Shown: in pieces, positions 23,001 to 38,000 of the stretch
Position numbering within the stretch: the stretch's first letter is position 1
Layout: the number at the start of each line of letters is the position of its first letter
Program-made: the position numbers and the translations under genes
Source: Strigamia acuminata
Lineage: Eukaryota > Arthropoda > Chilopoda > Geophilomorpha > Linotaeniidae
Direction of reading: 5' to 3'
NCBI GenBank assembly: GCA_949358305.1
Contig: OX442320.1
Coordinates: 2,868,259-2,932,258 of the forward strand
DNA length: 64,000 nucleotides
The notes under the pieces: model-generated
Told to the model about the DNA's origin: nothing
The model's database searches: none
Seen by the model: the letters and a program-made list of their open reading frames with translations, nothing else

Positions 23001-26000
23001 TGATTTTTCTTTTTCTTTTTCTATTTTTATTCATTTTTTTATTTTTATTTTTATTTTTTGTTTTCATTTTTATTTTTTTATTTATTATATTTGCTCGTTT
23101 TTAATCAGGCCACAATGGACACATCTCGACGACGTGCAGTGGAGTCGATTCTGGACGACTCGCAATCGCAACCAACAGAGCCGATGCTGGAGGAATCCCA
23201 AGACACGGAATTCATGGAGTCTCAACCCTCCGAGTCCAGGGTGGTGTTGTACCACGAAAGGCTGGTGGAGAGGGTGGTGGAGAGGGTGGTGGAGAGGCGG
23301 GTGGATAGGCTGATAGAGAGGCGGGCAATAATGGAGGCCATCGTTGGAGATGCAGGGACGGTGAGTGAATTAGAATTAGAAAAATAGAAATTATATACCG
23401 TATATCTCCAAATAGTGCATCCACACGCTATCTGGGGACAAATTTTCTCGTGTGTACGATCAGAGGCCCGCGCGCGTTATTCGTGAACTAAAATTGTCCC
23501 ACCGAAGACATGTGTACAAATCGAGGATACCGTTTATCTGTAAATAGCGCACCCGTGCGCTATTTAAAAATAAATGGTCCCGTGCGTTATTAAAGACCTG
23601 CGCTTTAATTCAAACAAACATGAAAAATTATAAGATTACGAAATTCGTCAATATTTAACAAAATTAACCAATTTTTTTGTCAAATTTTGTCAAAATTTAG
23701 TCAATTTCCATCAAAATTCGTCAATTTTCAACAACATTTCGTCAATTTTTTAACAATATCTTCGGAGACTTGACAATTGGTCCCGCGCGTAACGACGATC
23801 ATGTTTCGGAAACGTAACAATCGGCCCCATGCGCTATACGGGACCCACACGTTATTCACAAAATCCGCATTCATCCCCACGCCTTAAAACAAGTCCGCGC
23901 GCTATTAAAGACCCGCAGAGTAATCACAGATATACTGTATACAGTATATGCATTTTTTTTTCTGTTTTGTTTCTTTTTCTTTTCAATCCGTTTGAATATT
24001 CACATTTGTTTGTTTCCTGTCAGGCCGCGTCCGAAGTCATGTCGAACGTCTTGTTTCGAGTCGCACAATGCATCGCGTCGTCTTCCGGGGCACCGGACCA
24101 TGAACCCGCAACTGCAACGGTAGGCTAAAGAATCAAAGTCGAGTTTACAAGAGTGTTCTTGACTCTCATGTTTCCGACACGATCGGCGCAGACGAAATGT
24201 GAAAACGACCAACCAACGCGCGTCATCTCGAGTTAGGCGCGCACATCAAATGCGTGCTCTTTACCGACACATTTAACGTCAGGGTCTATTTAAATTTAAT
24301 TCATTTATTGGTTAATTTTTTCCTTTTCTTTTTTTTTACTACAAGTTAGTCATTTTAATTGTGGGCGTCTTTTTGGCCCCCTTTTTTTATTTTTATTTAT
24401 TTATTTATTTATTTATTTATTTTTTAATTATGCACACGTTTGTAATTATATTTACTCGTTTCTTACCAGGACGGACCCAACGACAACAGTGCCTTGGACC
24501 TATCCCAAAGCACGGGGCATTCCGTGTGGTCATCGAGCCTGCCACAAACGTGAGTTCCACGCGCTCTTCGGGTCTTGCACGCAACGTCTCACAATTTATT
24601 TATTTATTTTTTTTTTTTAGAGAAACGGATGGGACGGCGGATGAGATTGTGGGGGGGGTTGTGGATGAGATCGTGGAGGAGGTGGGGAAGGCGAGGGCGG
24701 CGGAAGAGACTGTGTCGGAGACGGAGAAGAAGAAGGCGGTGGAAGAGACTGTGTCGGGGAAGGAGGTGGAAAAGGAGATGGCGGTGGAAGAGACTGTGTC
24801 GGAGACGGAGAAGGAGAAGGCGGTGGAAGAGACTGTGCCGGGGACGGAGAAGGAGAAGGCGGTGGAAGAGACTGTGTCGGGGAAGGAGGTGGAAAAGGAG
24901 ATGGCGGTGGAAGAGACTGTGTCGGAGACGGAGAAGGAGAAGGCGGTGGAAGAGACTGTGTCGGGGACGGAGAAGGAGAAGGCGGTGGAAGAGACGGTGG
25001 TGGAAGAGACAGTGGAGGAGATGGGAATAGTGTGGCCGGAGATGGAGGTGGAGTTGGAAAAGGAGAAGGAGACGTGGAAGGAAACGGCGGTGGAAGAGGC
25101 AGTGGAGGAGAAGGAAAAGGAGAAGGAGACGGCGACGGCACCGAAGAAGAGGACGTGTGTGAGGAAAGGGGGTGCGAAAAAGAAACGGAAGACCGTTGAG
25201 AAGGTGGAAAAGGAAGTATTCGAGGTAACGTAGTAACTGACCATTTTATTTTGACAATCAACGTGATCGCGTTCCAATTTGAAATTGAAAAGCGATCACG
25301 TTGATTTGACGTAAATTAATAATTCCCGCGCGCGCACTATAATTTAACCTGCAAATTTAATTTGCCGCGCGCGCATTGAGCGGATTGATCGTATGAATCC
25401 GACCCGCGCACAAACTTGGATTCGACATGCAATATCGTATATTTATTTGCCCGTCTGTTTGTTCGTTTATTCATTTATTTATTTTTTTTTTCTCCAGTCG
25501 TTGCCCAGCACATCAGGGTGCACTTGGACGATGCCAAGCGTTGTGACGGTCCCGTCGTCACCAGACCTGTCACCGCCGCGGTCGCCACCACTTCAACCAA
25601 CGGCGACATTAGGCAAAATGCCTTTAATGTGCCCCGTCGTGAGGTTGGAACGGCTGCAATTGCCGATCCTCACACCAATACCACGTCCTATCATGTCGGC
25701 GCCGTGCCCGGTTATGTCGACGCCGTGTTTCACCGTGCCACCATCTGCGCCCATCGCCCCCCCGCCGCCGCAAGAACAGCAACTGGCGCGTGTCATCGCC
25801 AAGCCGCGAAGATCCGCGTCGAAGCGGCCCGCATCACCGTCATGGGAACCCGCGTCGAAAAGGTCAGAGACTCGAGTCACGCGGTCGACGGAAAAGGTAA
25901 CCTGTCTGGTCTATTTGTCTTTGATCGTTTGTTCAATCGTTCCTTCCATTTCTTTCAGATACGAAAGGCATCTGCATCCCAGGGCTCGGTGGTGCCGTCT

Positions 26001-29000
26001 GGCAGGGCAGGACCGAGTGGGCTTCCGTCCAACCTTCCGTCCAACTTTTCGATGGAGTTGGATCGACGGTTCGGAGAATTTCAGGAATGGGTGCTCCGGA
26101 AGGTGGGGGAGGTGGAGACGGGGGCGGTGCCAACACGGCAACGACGCCAGGGTGGAGGGAAAGGAAAGAAGGGAGAAAAACTCCGGACAGAGGGCGGGAA
26201 GTCGTTCTATTGTGCTCTGTGCGCCAAACAACCGGGTAATGAGAAACATACATTTGTTTATTTGTTTGTTTATTTTTTGTCTAATTTTTATTTTTTTTTT
26301 TATTTTTTTTTTTTCCTTTCCTCTCCCGCGTACCTTAGGGGTGTCGAAATACGGGTATTTCAGCGAGGACGCGTACACTGGAAAAAAAAGCAAATTTACA
26401 AACATTTCTTAGTTGAAAATTTATATGGAAAAGTTGAATTTACTATGATGAGGAAATTTGTTGGAAATATGTTGGAAATAATTACATATTTCCAAACTTC
26501 TGTAAATGTATAGTAAATCCAGAGATGAAAACTTATATTTTCAGCAAGTTGTAAATCTTTTGTTTGAAATATTATGTTTCCAATCAGTTTCCTTTCAGAT
26601 GGAAATGTTGTTTTTATATTTATAATAAATTTACATAAATATGTTTTTTTTTTTAAATTTGATTTTTCAATATATTTTCAAGAGATAAATTTAGTGATGT
26701 TTTTAAAAAATAATTCTGGTAAAATTACAAAAAAAAACACTTAATCTATTTATTTTACATAAATTACATACAAATTACATAAAATTACATATTACAAATT
26801 ATAATTACAATTGCCATTACAAATTACATAAAAAAAATGTATTTGAAAAATACAAAACAGTAAAATAAACTGAATTAATAAACTATTAATATTATAGAAT
26901 TAATTTAAATATTTGGTGCATTCTTCTGAGCAGATAACTGTAAAGAAATTTTCATAATCTCAATTATTTATTATTTGATGTTGTTACCTGCAATGACATT
27001 TTTAACAATGTCGCTCCACGGGATTGTCCATTCATTATTTGATCGCGCCAGAAATTCCGTACACCAGTTATAGCTAGTTTGCATTTTTTATGCGGATCAT
27101 TACTATGGCTTGTAACTTTAAGCTGAAAATAGTTAAAATAATTTTATTCAAAATAATATTTATTCATATCACAATAGATACTAACATGAGCTTCTTTAAT
27201 GTAATTCAGTTCTGGAATTTCTAGTTGATGTAGAATTTGTTCAGAATTATCTTCACTTCTTTCTAACTGTAAAAGATTAATTAAAAAATTAATTTAAGCA
27301 GAGGTTTTTTTGAATTACTTACAATAAACTTCTTTTTTTCAGGTGGCATGGTGGACAGATCAATTGAAGATGAGACTATTAATTCAGACAACATTAAAAT
27401 TTAATCATCACTTAATAAATTTTGTAAATACATAACTAACCAATAGATTGCTTGTTATGCTGGCGTTGTCTTTGGCGCTTCAAACGTCTTTTTTTGTTTG
27501 AATAAGATTGCTTAAAAGATTTAATAAAATTAAAAAACCTAATTAAAGTCATAAATCCATAGTTTTATACATACCTGCATTTTAACAGGTGACATCATAA
27601 CTGTAACAGATGATGCTGGGGATAGCACCTAATAAATATTGAAAAAAAAAATTTATTAACAAATTTAAAAAAAGAAAAAAGAAAAAAAAAGAAAAAGAAA
27701 AAAATAATAGAGGGTCTGGGTGAAGAAGTGGTCTCCTGTTTGCACCATTAATACATGCATCATTAATCTCAGCGCTGAGGAAGAAACAGTTCTTTACATT
27801 ACACACAGTACTGGTCGTACGGAAGCCTTAAAATAAATGCATACAAGAATTGCAAACCTCTAAGGCACAAAGAGGATACCGTAGAAAGTACTCAGCAAGA
27901 GAGCTTAAGCCTATTATAGCAAATCTTCACTTTAAATGTAATAAAACTACTTTGCAAACACTCCCTGGGTGTAGCATTCAAATAAACCCAATAAATGTAC
28001 ATGAAATCTTATCAAATACTCAAAGAATACAAAGAAAAGAATGTAAACAAAGGTTTTCTGCCAATCAAATTGCAGCTCTACAGTGAGTGCAGTATTTACA
28101 TCAAAAAGCATCATTAACAAGCAGTAAAACTTAAGACTATTACATTGCTAAATACAGAAATGCCTAATTACCCACAAATACCTCATAAAACCCACAGAAA
28201 GGTAATTTTACATCTTTCTCTGCAGAGACAGTTAAGCCACGCCCACAGCAATGGCGGACAAGGAGAAGAGAGATCGCTCATATGAGGACAAAAGCGATCT
28301 AAGCAAACTTCCAGGACAAGTGAGAGGCATTCTAAGATAACAAATTAGTTAACAGGCATATATACAACTAATATGAGTGGTTTTTAATCCGTGGCAGGAC
28401 CTGGATCGATTCTGCAAGCGGTCCAGAGGCGCACACACACGGTAGACAATCATTTCGCACGCATTTGGACGTTTTCACACCTGAAACGGGCGGTGCTGAG
28501 CTCTCATGTGCACAGTAGACACACAGGACAATAAACAAGGTAGGAAAATTGCTAATAAACTGATAAAATGCACTAAATGCATTTAAACACTTAAAATAAC
28601 AGTTTGACCTCTTCCAGTCCATATTTGCATCCAACTTGTCGGACCGCACACGCAACTGAACTGGAAACAGACAACAGTTAAGAAACAGGTAAAATTGCAC
28701 AAAACATTAATAAGTGGCAACAAAAACTGACAAAACTCTATTTTGACATTTCAGGAGATGAATTCACATGGCAAACGCTTTCAGCAAAGAAACTGGTACA
28801 CATGTACTAAGAAAACATCACTTTCAGACAGGGAAATATTCAGATAAGTGTCAGATTCGAATCCAAACACAAAAGAATGAAATTAAAAACGTTTTTCTGT
28901 ATTTCCATGAAAATCCCACATGTGTAGATTCTCTTCCTTGCCGGTGACCGTTTTGACAACTCCATTTGTTGTTTGCAACACAGCGTTGAGTCTCAGCGCT

Positions 29001-32000
29001 GAGTCTCAGCGCTGATGAAGGGATCAACTGAGAGAGCTTTCTGCCACTCAGCGCTGAGATTAATGGTGGTTAAAAATCAAATTCAGACTGTTATTATCGA
29101 GGACTTCGAGGTTGTATTATGATAAATATTTTTTAGCTCATGATGTTGCACAAACTCCTGATCTGCCAAGGTGATCTGATGTCAAATGAAACATTTCATT
29201 TAATGTTGCACAAACTCCTGATCTGCCATGGTGATCTGATGTTCAATGTAACATTTTATTTAATTTTGTTTCCTCTCTAAAACAGATTCCTGATTTCTCA
29301 ATCTGAATTCCATTTCAGAGTGAAATCGAAAATTAAATTTGCTTAAATGTAGCTAAAAATATCTACTGAAATAGAAAAAACAATATAAATGTATTTTTAA
29401 TCATTTCTTATATTTTCATGCATTTTCTGAAATACCATTTGCATTTCAAGGAAATTTGTATTTGATGGCCAATATATATTTTAATAGTGTATTTTACCTA
29501 TATAAATATAAACTAAACCTTAAATAGTCAAAATAAACATAAAATAAGCCATAAATTAATATTTATTAATATTAATATTTGTTATCATTGACAAAAAAAA
29601 ATTTAATGTAAAAAATTACAAATTACCTCTTGATGTTTCTTTTTTAAACCCAGTTTGGGAGACTTGTTTTTTTCAAAACCTGAAAATAAAATGCAATTAC
29701 AAATTTATTCAGTTTATTGTTTCTAATAATATTTACCAGTTGATGTATTTACCCACTTCTCCACATAATCACTTTTGAAGGAGAAGGAATCAACTTCTGA
29801 TGATGTATTCATATCTTGGTCAAATTGAAATAAACAGGATGAGTATTCAGAAATTATACAGAACCAAAAAATATAGTGCAAATTGAAAGAAATAAACAAT
29901 AACCTAAGTTTGTTGCTTGTCTTCTTCGCAAGTTGTTGTCGTCTGCACAATCTGCGCATGCTTGTCACCGTTATTTGGCGCCAAACATCGTCTGCAGTGA
30001 TTACTCATGCGCATAAGCAATATTTAGCACAAAAATCGACTGCTTTGTCCTGGAGTTAGGAGACATTGTCAAAAACAACATGCACGATTTGATGCGAATC
30101 AAGCAAGGAATCGAATAGAAACAATTTGGAAAAACGGTAACTTTCGAATAGAATATTATCCAAACAAAATACAAAATTAATAGAAATTAAATTTTAAATT
30201 TTTTTCCAGGAAAACACAACTGATCATCTACAGCGTTGGGACTAGTTCAAATCCGCGTGTTGGTTTTAAGTTTTTGGTTAATTTGACGTTCAAAATAACG
30301 ATATGTCGGTCGGATCCGCTTCGGATGATGCCTACAGTTCGGAAGAAGAGGTTGGTGAAGTTAATTATTGTTTGGAAAACGTTTGTTTTGATAAATTTGT
30401 GTTTTTTTGACAGTTACATCAACGGCCCGTAGTGAAGCCATTGAAAGCCAAAGCCAGCAAGGTGGAGTAGAAAATATTAATAAATAATAAAATATCGATG
30501 AATACAGTTGTTTGATGTTTATTTTTATGTATAGATAGCCTGACTGGAGAAATATGAGACACTTAAATTGGAATTGGATTGGCTGAAACGACTGGATTTG
30601 ATTAATTCGACCGATGTTGTTACGCCCGAATTTTATTTGTGTTGAGTTGTGCGGTTTTCGGGTATTTTTGTTGGTAGGTTTTTGGATTTTGATGGTTTTT
30701 TTAAAAGTATTTTGTGATGGTTTTGGGGTTTTATTTATTATTTTTGTTGGTTTTAGCTTTATTTTAATGTTTATATGTATTTTCTTTGAGGTTTTCCAGG
30801 TATTTCTTGGATGTTTTTTTGTAATTTTTGAGATTTTTAGGTATTTTTAGTGTTTTTCGATATTTTTATTGTTTTTTTTTTATATTTAGAGGTTTTTGGG
30901 TATTTTGATGTTTTTTTGGTGTTTTTTCTTATTTTTTTGCTTCTTTTAATGTTGTTTAGGTTAAAAAACAATTTTTTTGGTTTTTTTAGGTTTAAACAAG
31001 TACAGAGTGCAGTTTTGGAAGTAATTCCCAATCTAAATTAATTGTTAAAACGAGACGGCCAGTGGATTATTACACACGATCAAATGAAAAAGGTCTAAAT
31101 TTTGATGGTTTTGATCAAAGTTTGGACAATTTTAATTAAAATATACACGATTTAATTAAAATATAGACGATTTTAATCAAAATTTTGACCATTTTATTCA
31201 AAATTTTGACCATTTTATTCAAAATTTTGTTTATTTTGATTAAACTTTTGTTTATTTTGATTAAACTTTTGTCCACTTTCATAAATTTAATTCAAATCTA
31301 TTCATCCAAATAATCCTCAAACGTTTTCATCACAGGGTGCCAAGAAACGAATGGAAAAAGACAAAATGAATTGACAAAAAGGAGCGATCCAAGTAAAACG
31401 CCACCAAAACCTCAGCCAATGTCTCCGACTACCGAAAACCACAAACTGGACCCAAGGTTTCACAAGTTTATAATATTTATCGCCCCCTAAACACATTTAT
31501 TTTTCCAGGGCAGAAAATCCGGCAACAAAGGCGGCAAGACGATGCAACCGGGCAAACAAAAACGGCAAAACATGCGCGTTAGAAACAACAGAAAAAATCC
31601 AAAAATATAGAAATTTTTTATTCTTGTTTTTCGTTTCTTAATGCACCTTTGAATTTTCAAGCTTGCACGGAATACCTGGATCAAAAATACAGAATAGTGT
31701 CAAATTTGTGTAAACGTTATCTGCGGAATTAATAAAGTAATTTTATTTTTTTAAATTCTTTATTTTATTTCTAATTGTGAATGTTTTAAAATAATTTTAG
31801 AACAGCAATGGTGTAATTTGTAGCAGTAGCTGCAGAGGGTATAGCGGTATTTTTAAAATCAGGAGTTAAATACTAAGCAAACCAAAGAAATTGTAAATCA
31901 AGTTTAAATTAATTAATTTCATGTTTAATAATAACTTCTTACTTCTTAAAAAAAGAAGTTAATTAAGTATCCAATCACTTAATTAACTTCTTTTTTTACA

Positions 32001-35000
32001 ATTCTCTGGAAATTGGTGATGTAATGACTACATCTTGATTTTCAATTTTCTTAAAAAAACAGGCCACATGTCCTTGAATTCTCTGGACTGGTATGTAGGT
32101 CCAATCATTCAATTCATCAAATATTGGATTATATAAAGCAGTTGGTCTCCCGTATAAATTTTGGGCATTTTTATAAATGGGAAGGTTTGGCAGTTTGCCA
32201 AACCATCTAACTTTAGCAAAAATGTGCTTTTTCCTGTTTCCATTAATCATAATATTGTGCTCGTATATTTTTTTAATTTGACCTGCTCTCATTTCTAGTC
32301 CATTTTCACACCAGAAAGCCCTGATAAATGATGAAGTAAAATTACTGCCAAAAGAATTGTGGCCTACTTGAATTTTTGAATGGATATTAATACTTGGATT
32401 AAATTTGGATGCTTGATTCGGGTATAAATATGTGTACATTGCTGAAACGATTTTTTGCTCTTCTTCATTTAAGTGGAAATGTTTGATTTTTTTTTTTTTA
32501 AGGATGAAATTGAAAGAATCTGTGGACCAATCAGTACTTTGGATATTGCAAATTTGAGATGATAAAATACTCATTTCAAGCAAATTGGTATTCGTTTTCA
32601 TTTCCAGCAATGTTCCACGATCTCTTTCATCGAGAAGTCCGTTTATCATTTCTCCGAATTCATCGTCTTGTGGGAATAAGTCTGTAAAATCCGTTTTGCA
32701 AATTGACATGCTTTGTATAAATTTTTTTGTCAGTTGTGGTTCAATATTTTTTTTGTTTGTTTTTTGTACAGTCAAAATACCGTTGAAACTTTCAAATGAA
32801 TAACACCAAATTGCATAAACAGGCCCATAATCTAGAAGACATTCTGATAAATGACCATGCATGTGTTGATTTGGTTTGATGAATTCATCTCCATACAAAG
32901 ATTCACATGACTCACAAAATTTCATTAGCAACTTGTCACCCAATTCAATTGTTGATTTGCGGATTGCTTTGCTGCATAAACAATAACAAGCTAAAACATA
33001 AAGCTGCCAGTTTTTTCTGTAGTCATCAGGAATATTAATCTCACCAAAAGCGATTAATGAGTACACAGTTGTCCAGCGCCTCCACTGGTCACCAGTGAAT
33101 GATGCTAATCCACTTGCAATTTTTTGAGGAATTCTTCCTATTGTGGGAGGAACAACTGTACTGTCCATAATTTCTTGGATCTTTCCTAGGTCATTATATG
33201 TAATAATATTTTTCTCAATCCAATACTGCATTAAAGTTTTTGCAGTACCTAAGAACAGGTTATGGAGAGGATCAATTACATGCATCCGTACAGGATCAAA
33301 ATATGGCAGCTCGGCTAAAATGGAGTAACGTACACCGTATTTTGATTCCAGTTGGCTCTTTGCTGTTGCTGTGCGTCCCTCTCTATTAATTTTCTTAATT
33401 GCATCCATGTGATTTTTGTATGTTCTGGGAATCCATTTTGTGCGATCAAAACCACTGTAATTTTTTTCTCCAAATCCTCCTGAAATTAAAAAATACAAAT
33501 GTACGTGCTACATTTTCTTAGAATGATTTCAAATACCTGTAAATTTTTTTTCACATTTGGAACACCCCTTAGTGGCACTATGACCAAGAAATCCACATAT
33601 CTTTCTTGTAGCTGGGATATCACAGGACACTCCAAGCAGCATTAGGCGAAATTTCTATAATTTAATATTTTTTAAAAAATTATTTCAAACAATTTCATAA
33701 TTTTTTGTTTTACTTTCAGCTTATTTGGATGTTTGTTTGTATACAACTTGATCCCATCCTGCCATGCGACTTGAAGTTCATCAACTAATGGATTTAAAAA
33801 TGAATTCAGAGAAGCCGGTTCTTTTTTGAATCCAGGAATTATGCCAACTAAAATGGTGTTTGCATGAATATTTCTTTCTTCTCTTGGCAAGTTTAACAAT
33901 GTGAGATAAATTGCTCCAACAGAATATCGCACATGTTTACATGGTTGAAAAAAATCCATGTTAAGTAAGACGGCAAAATTTCGTTTTTTGAAGTAATCTT
34001 TCTCTTCCCACTCTTGCCAGACGCGGCCATCGTAAATATCTTCCAATATGTTGTCATCTTTAAATCGTCCACGCCATTGCTCGCACTTTTCTTCAAAACC
34101 AGGGCGCATTAGGAATTTTTGAAGAGTTTGTGCCACTGGCACGTAACAATATTCGTGAAATGGTTTTAACTTAGATGTCCCATTTTTAAATTTTACAGTT
34201 TGAAGCAGTATTTCTCCACAAATTCGTTTCGACTTTTGACTGTGTGAAGGAAACAAAATGTTCTTACATTTTTTGCTGTATTTCACTCCAACTAGTTCAT
34301 AAAAACTGTCGTCATATTTATACAACTTGAAACATTTTTTACAAATTACGTATTGTTGAAATGTCACCGCATCTTCAAATGTTTTTTCCAGACGATAATA
34401 TGAGGAAAAGTTGAATTCGATTTTTCCAATTGTTTTGATTATAAATGTTAGAAATTGCAACAATATTGCCACTGCAGATGTTGGAATGTTGAATTTTGAT
34501 TGCCACATCCAAATAAAGAGAGATGTTAATCTGTTTATTTTTCTTTTCATGTCACTCTGTGGATATGGTATTGCAATTTCCGGTTCATTCTCGGATTCTG
34601 AGGAAATTGAAGAGGCCTCAGTTATTTCAGAGTCTGTGTTTTCCAGTTCAGATTCCGTATCTAGCTGGAATTTCTCAGATTGAAATTCCTCAGGTTGTGA
34701 TTCAATTATGTCAGCATCATCTGATGGTGTAACTAGTTGTAGTTCCTGCTTACGTTCATATTTCTTTTTTTTGATTGGTGAAAGATTTAGTTTGTGATTA
34801 TTTACATGCTTGTAGTAGAAACTTTTAGAAAAAAATCTTTTACACTGAATGCAGTATTTTCTGTTGTGTGTTGCTGTGGCCATATTTATCTGCAAAATTA
34901 AATTAATTTCAATAAAATAAAAATGTATTAACATATTTGATATACCGTATCAACGGAGAATAAGATCAAAATGTGAAGAGAGTTGAAAAATTTTGTAAGA

Positions 35001-38000
35001 AATAAAATGCTTTTCAAATTTCCAAAAACATAATTTTATTGTATTAAGAAAAAACTCAATTCATACCAAATTTCAGTTTTATAATTTTAGACACAAACAG
35101 ATGTTTAACCTGGAACAAAACAAATTAGCTATTCACGGTGGCTGCATTGGATTTAGGGCTGGATTTATTGCACGTGATATCTAGTGGAATGTCTAAAGAC
35201 AGATCAGCTCCTAATCGTAATAAAATTTTTAAATTTCCAGAAGATATAATTATTATAGAAATCTATGCACTTTTCAAAGTGTATTTTTAAAAAACATCCT
35301 TAACTCTTAAATACAAAGATATTTTAATAGGTATTTATAATTTTCAATTACAAACTGTCTGGCTTGCTCTTATGCCAGACCAATGTAACCAAAATTCATT
35401 CTGAAGTAAATCAAATTAATAGCTTCAATATCATTAGCTTATTTATAGAGAATACATTTTATATTATTTAGAAAAGTTATTTTCATTGCCCTCAAACCAT
35501 AAAACTTGTATCTTTCAAGTAATAACTGCTCAGAGTGCCCACGCATTTGAAGAAGATAATCCATTGCATTGGTCTGGTCTGGCAGTGATCGTTACTTTGT
35601 TGTTTTGACTCCGCAGCAAGAGGATCACATCTGTATTTGGCAAGTTTGTTTTACGTTTTGTCTAGTGGACAGTAAATGTTTTTTCATTATAGGTTTTTAT
35701 ACTATTATAAATTGTTTTTATAATGGACTGCAATTAAAAGCAGGTAATCTTTTGAAATCACACTGTGCACAACAAAGCAGACGACGGAGACAAAGCAGAC
35801 GCCCGAGACAAAGAGCAGACGACAGACAAAGAGCAGACGACAGACAAGCGGTAAATAAATTGGACTCAAATAATCAATTTTTGCATTAGTTTAATGTACT
35901 GTAAGGATCATTTTTGTTAAGAAAAAGTAATTAAATTATATGCTACTCATTTTTAAATCACATTTCTATTGCCTAAAAGAAAAATGTAAATTAAAATAAT
36001 TTAAACAAATTACAACATTTATTATTTTTTTTCCTGTAGAAAGAAATCAGATATGCCACGAAGAAGAAGAAGAGCTCTGAGTGACAGAGAAATAGAAGCT
36101 CTGGCAAACCAAGTAAATTTGAATAAATATATAATGAAATTAAACTCTAAAAATTATTTTATTTGTTTAGTCAGAAAATTATACATCAATCACTTCAAAG
36201 GTATTAAATAATTAAAAAATATTATATATATTTTTTTCATGTTTCACAATAATATTTTGATTATTTTTGCTTGAAAATAATAAAAATATATATTTGTGAT
36301 CATATTGTTTTCAATTTCAGCTAGCTTCTGTTGAAGAAGACACATCATCTGCCCATCTGGAAGTAAAAGGACAAATTATTTACATTTAAATTAAAACAAA
36401 TATGATTTTACACACGTTTTTCTTACATTTCAGATGTCACTGCCTGAAGATTTTGATGATGGCCTGTTGTATGATAAAAATGAGGCTGATTCAGCATTTG
36501 ATGATAGCCAGGCACCTCCTACAGAAACAGAAGTAATATTTTTTTTTTTTTTAAATTTCAAAAAAAATTTTAAATTATTTAAACTATCAGAGCAGAGTTA
36601 TAATCTGTGGAACCCATTTCGCAGTTTTTGTAGTACCCTATGTAGCGATCTGGCGCAAAATACCACCTGAAACAGGTGTGTGGAAGCGTAAATGAGTGCC
36701 GCACGTTGAATTCTCGTGCGGAGAAATGCGTGAATATGCGCACGGACACGAACTCGACCCGAGTTCGCACAAAACGAGGCGTTTGCACTTATAGAGACGT
36801 GCAAACGATGAATTAACACTCTAATAACGAAAATATATAGTTTAATAGACAAAATACTTACGAAATGTTATTCATTTCATGGAAAATACACAGCAAGCAC
36901 ATTTTGGATTCAACACTAGTGAACTCTAGTGAGAAAACCGGAAAACGATTGAACATATATCAAATAGGAGATGCATGGTGCCTAATGTATTATGTACATT
37001 TGTTATCGCATCATGCATTCCCTTCACATTACGTGCAAATACACGGCAAATTAACACTAATAACCCAGAAAGAATAACCACAACTGAATAATCAATAAAG
37101 TAAACATTCCAATGTCATTTCACATCGAACAACAGTTTAATTAGGTCCAAAAAGGTTCCGAGAGTCAACATTCTAATTAATAAAACATGCCGAAATTGTT
37201 TTTTTTTTTCTAAATTATCCAAAAACCAAAATGTGTCTGCTCCAAAAAAATCCAAAAATGTCTCTTCCAAAAAAAATTTAAAAATTGTATTTTTCTACCA
37301 AAAAACAGAAAAATATTATTTTTACTCAAAAAAACAAAAAAATTTCTATTTTTAGGTCAGTAAACTAAAAAAAAATTCATTTTTACTCCAAAAATTCATT
37401 TTTATTCCAAAAATTCATTTTTATTCCAAAAATTCATTTTTACTCAAAAAATCCAACAAATTTCTCTTTTTAGTCTAAAAAACTAAAATATTTTCATTTT
37501 CACTAAAAAAAAAATGATTGATAATATTTTTAAAAGAATCCAAGAAAAAAATATATATAAAAAAATCTTATATTTAATTCATCCCAAATAAATAAAATAC
37601 AAAAATACAAAATTTACATAAATGGCATGCAATAATGGCCCCACAGACTATAAACCTGCCTTTGTACTTGCTTATTAATTTCATATTTTTATATTAACTG
37701 CTGTACATTACAGAAGACTGAAGTGGAAAGTGATGCCATGAAGGTAAACAAAAAAAATTATTTCCCAAATAATTATAAAAATTCTATTTTTTTTCTAGAT
37801 GATAATAAAAAATCAACAAAAAATTTTGAAAAAGCTAAAAAAATTAGAGAAGGAAAAGGATTGTGAGAAAAAGGAAACCAATAAGAAAATTAAAGTCCCT
37901 CTGCATATTTCAGTAATCTAATTTTTGGACAACCATTTATATTTCATATTCACGTTATAAATTTTTTAAAGGACTTAGTAAGAAGAGGATACAGACATGT

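Noticed and set aside
24600-25277. Long minus-strand Ser/Pro/Thr-rich open frames
   Set aside because: They are the antisense of the Glu-rich coding repeat in exon 7. Splice signals and flanking exons support only the plus strand.
30614-31041. Plus-strand Phe/Val-rich ORFs resembling membrane helices
   Set aside because: Low-complexity T/G-rich DNA gives such translations in any frame. No codon bias or gene structure.
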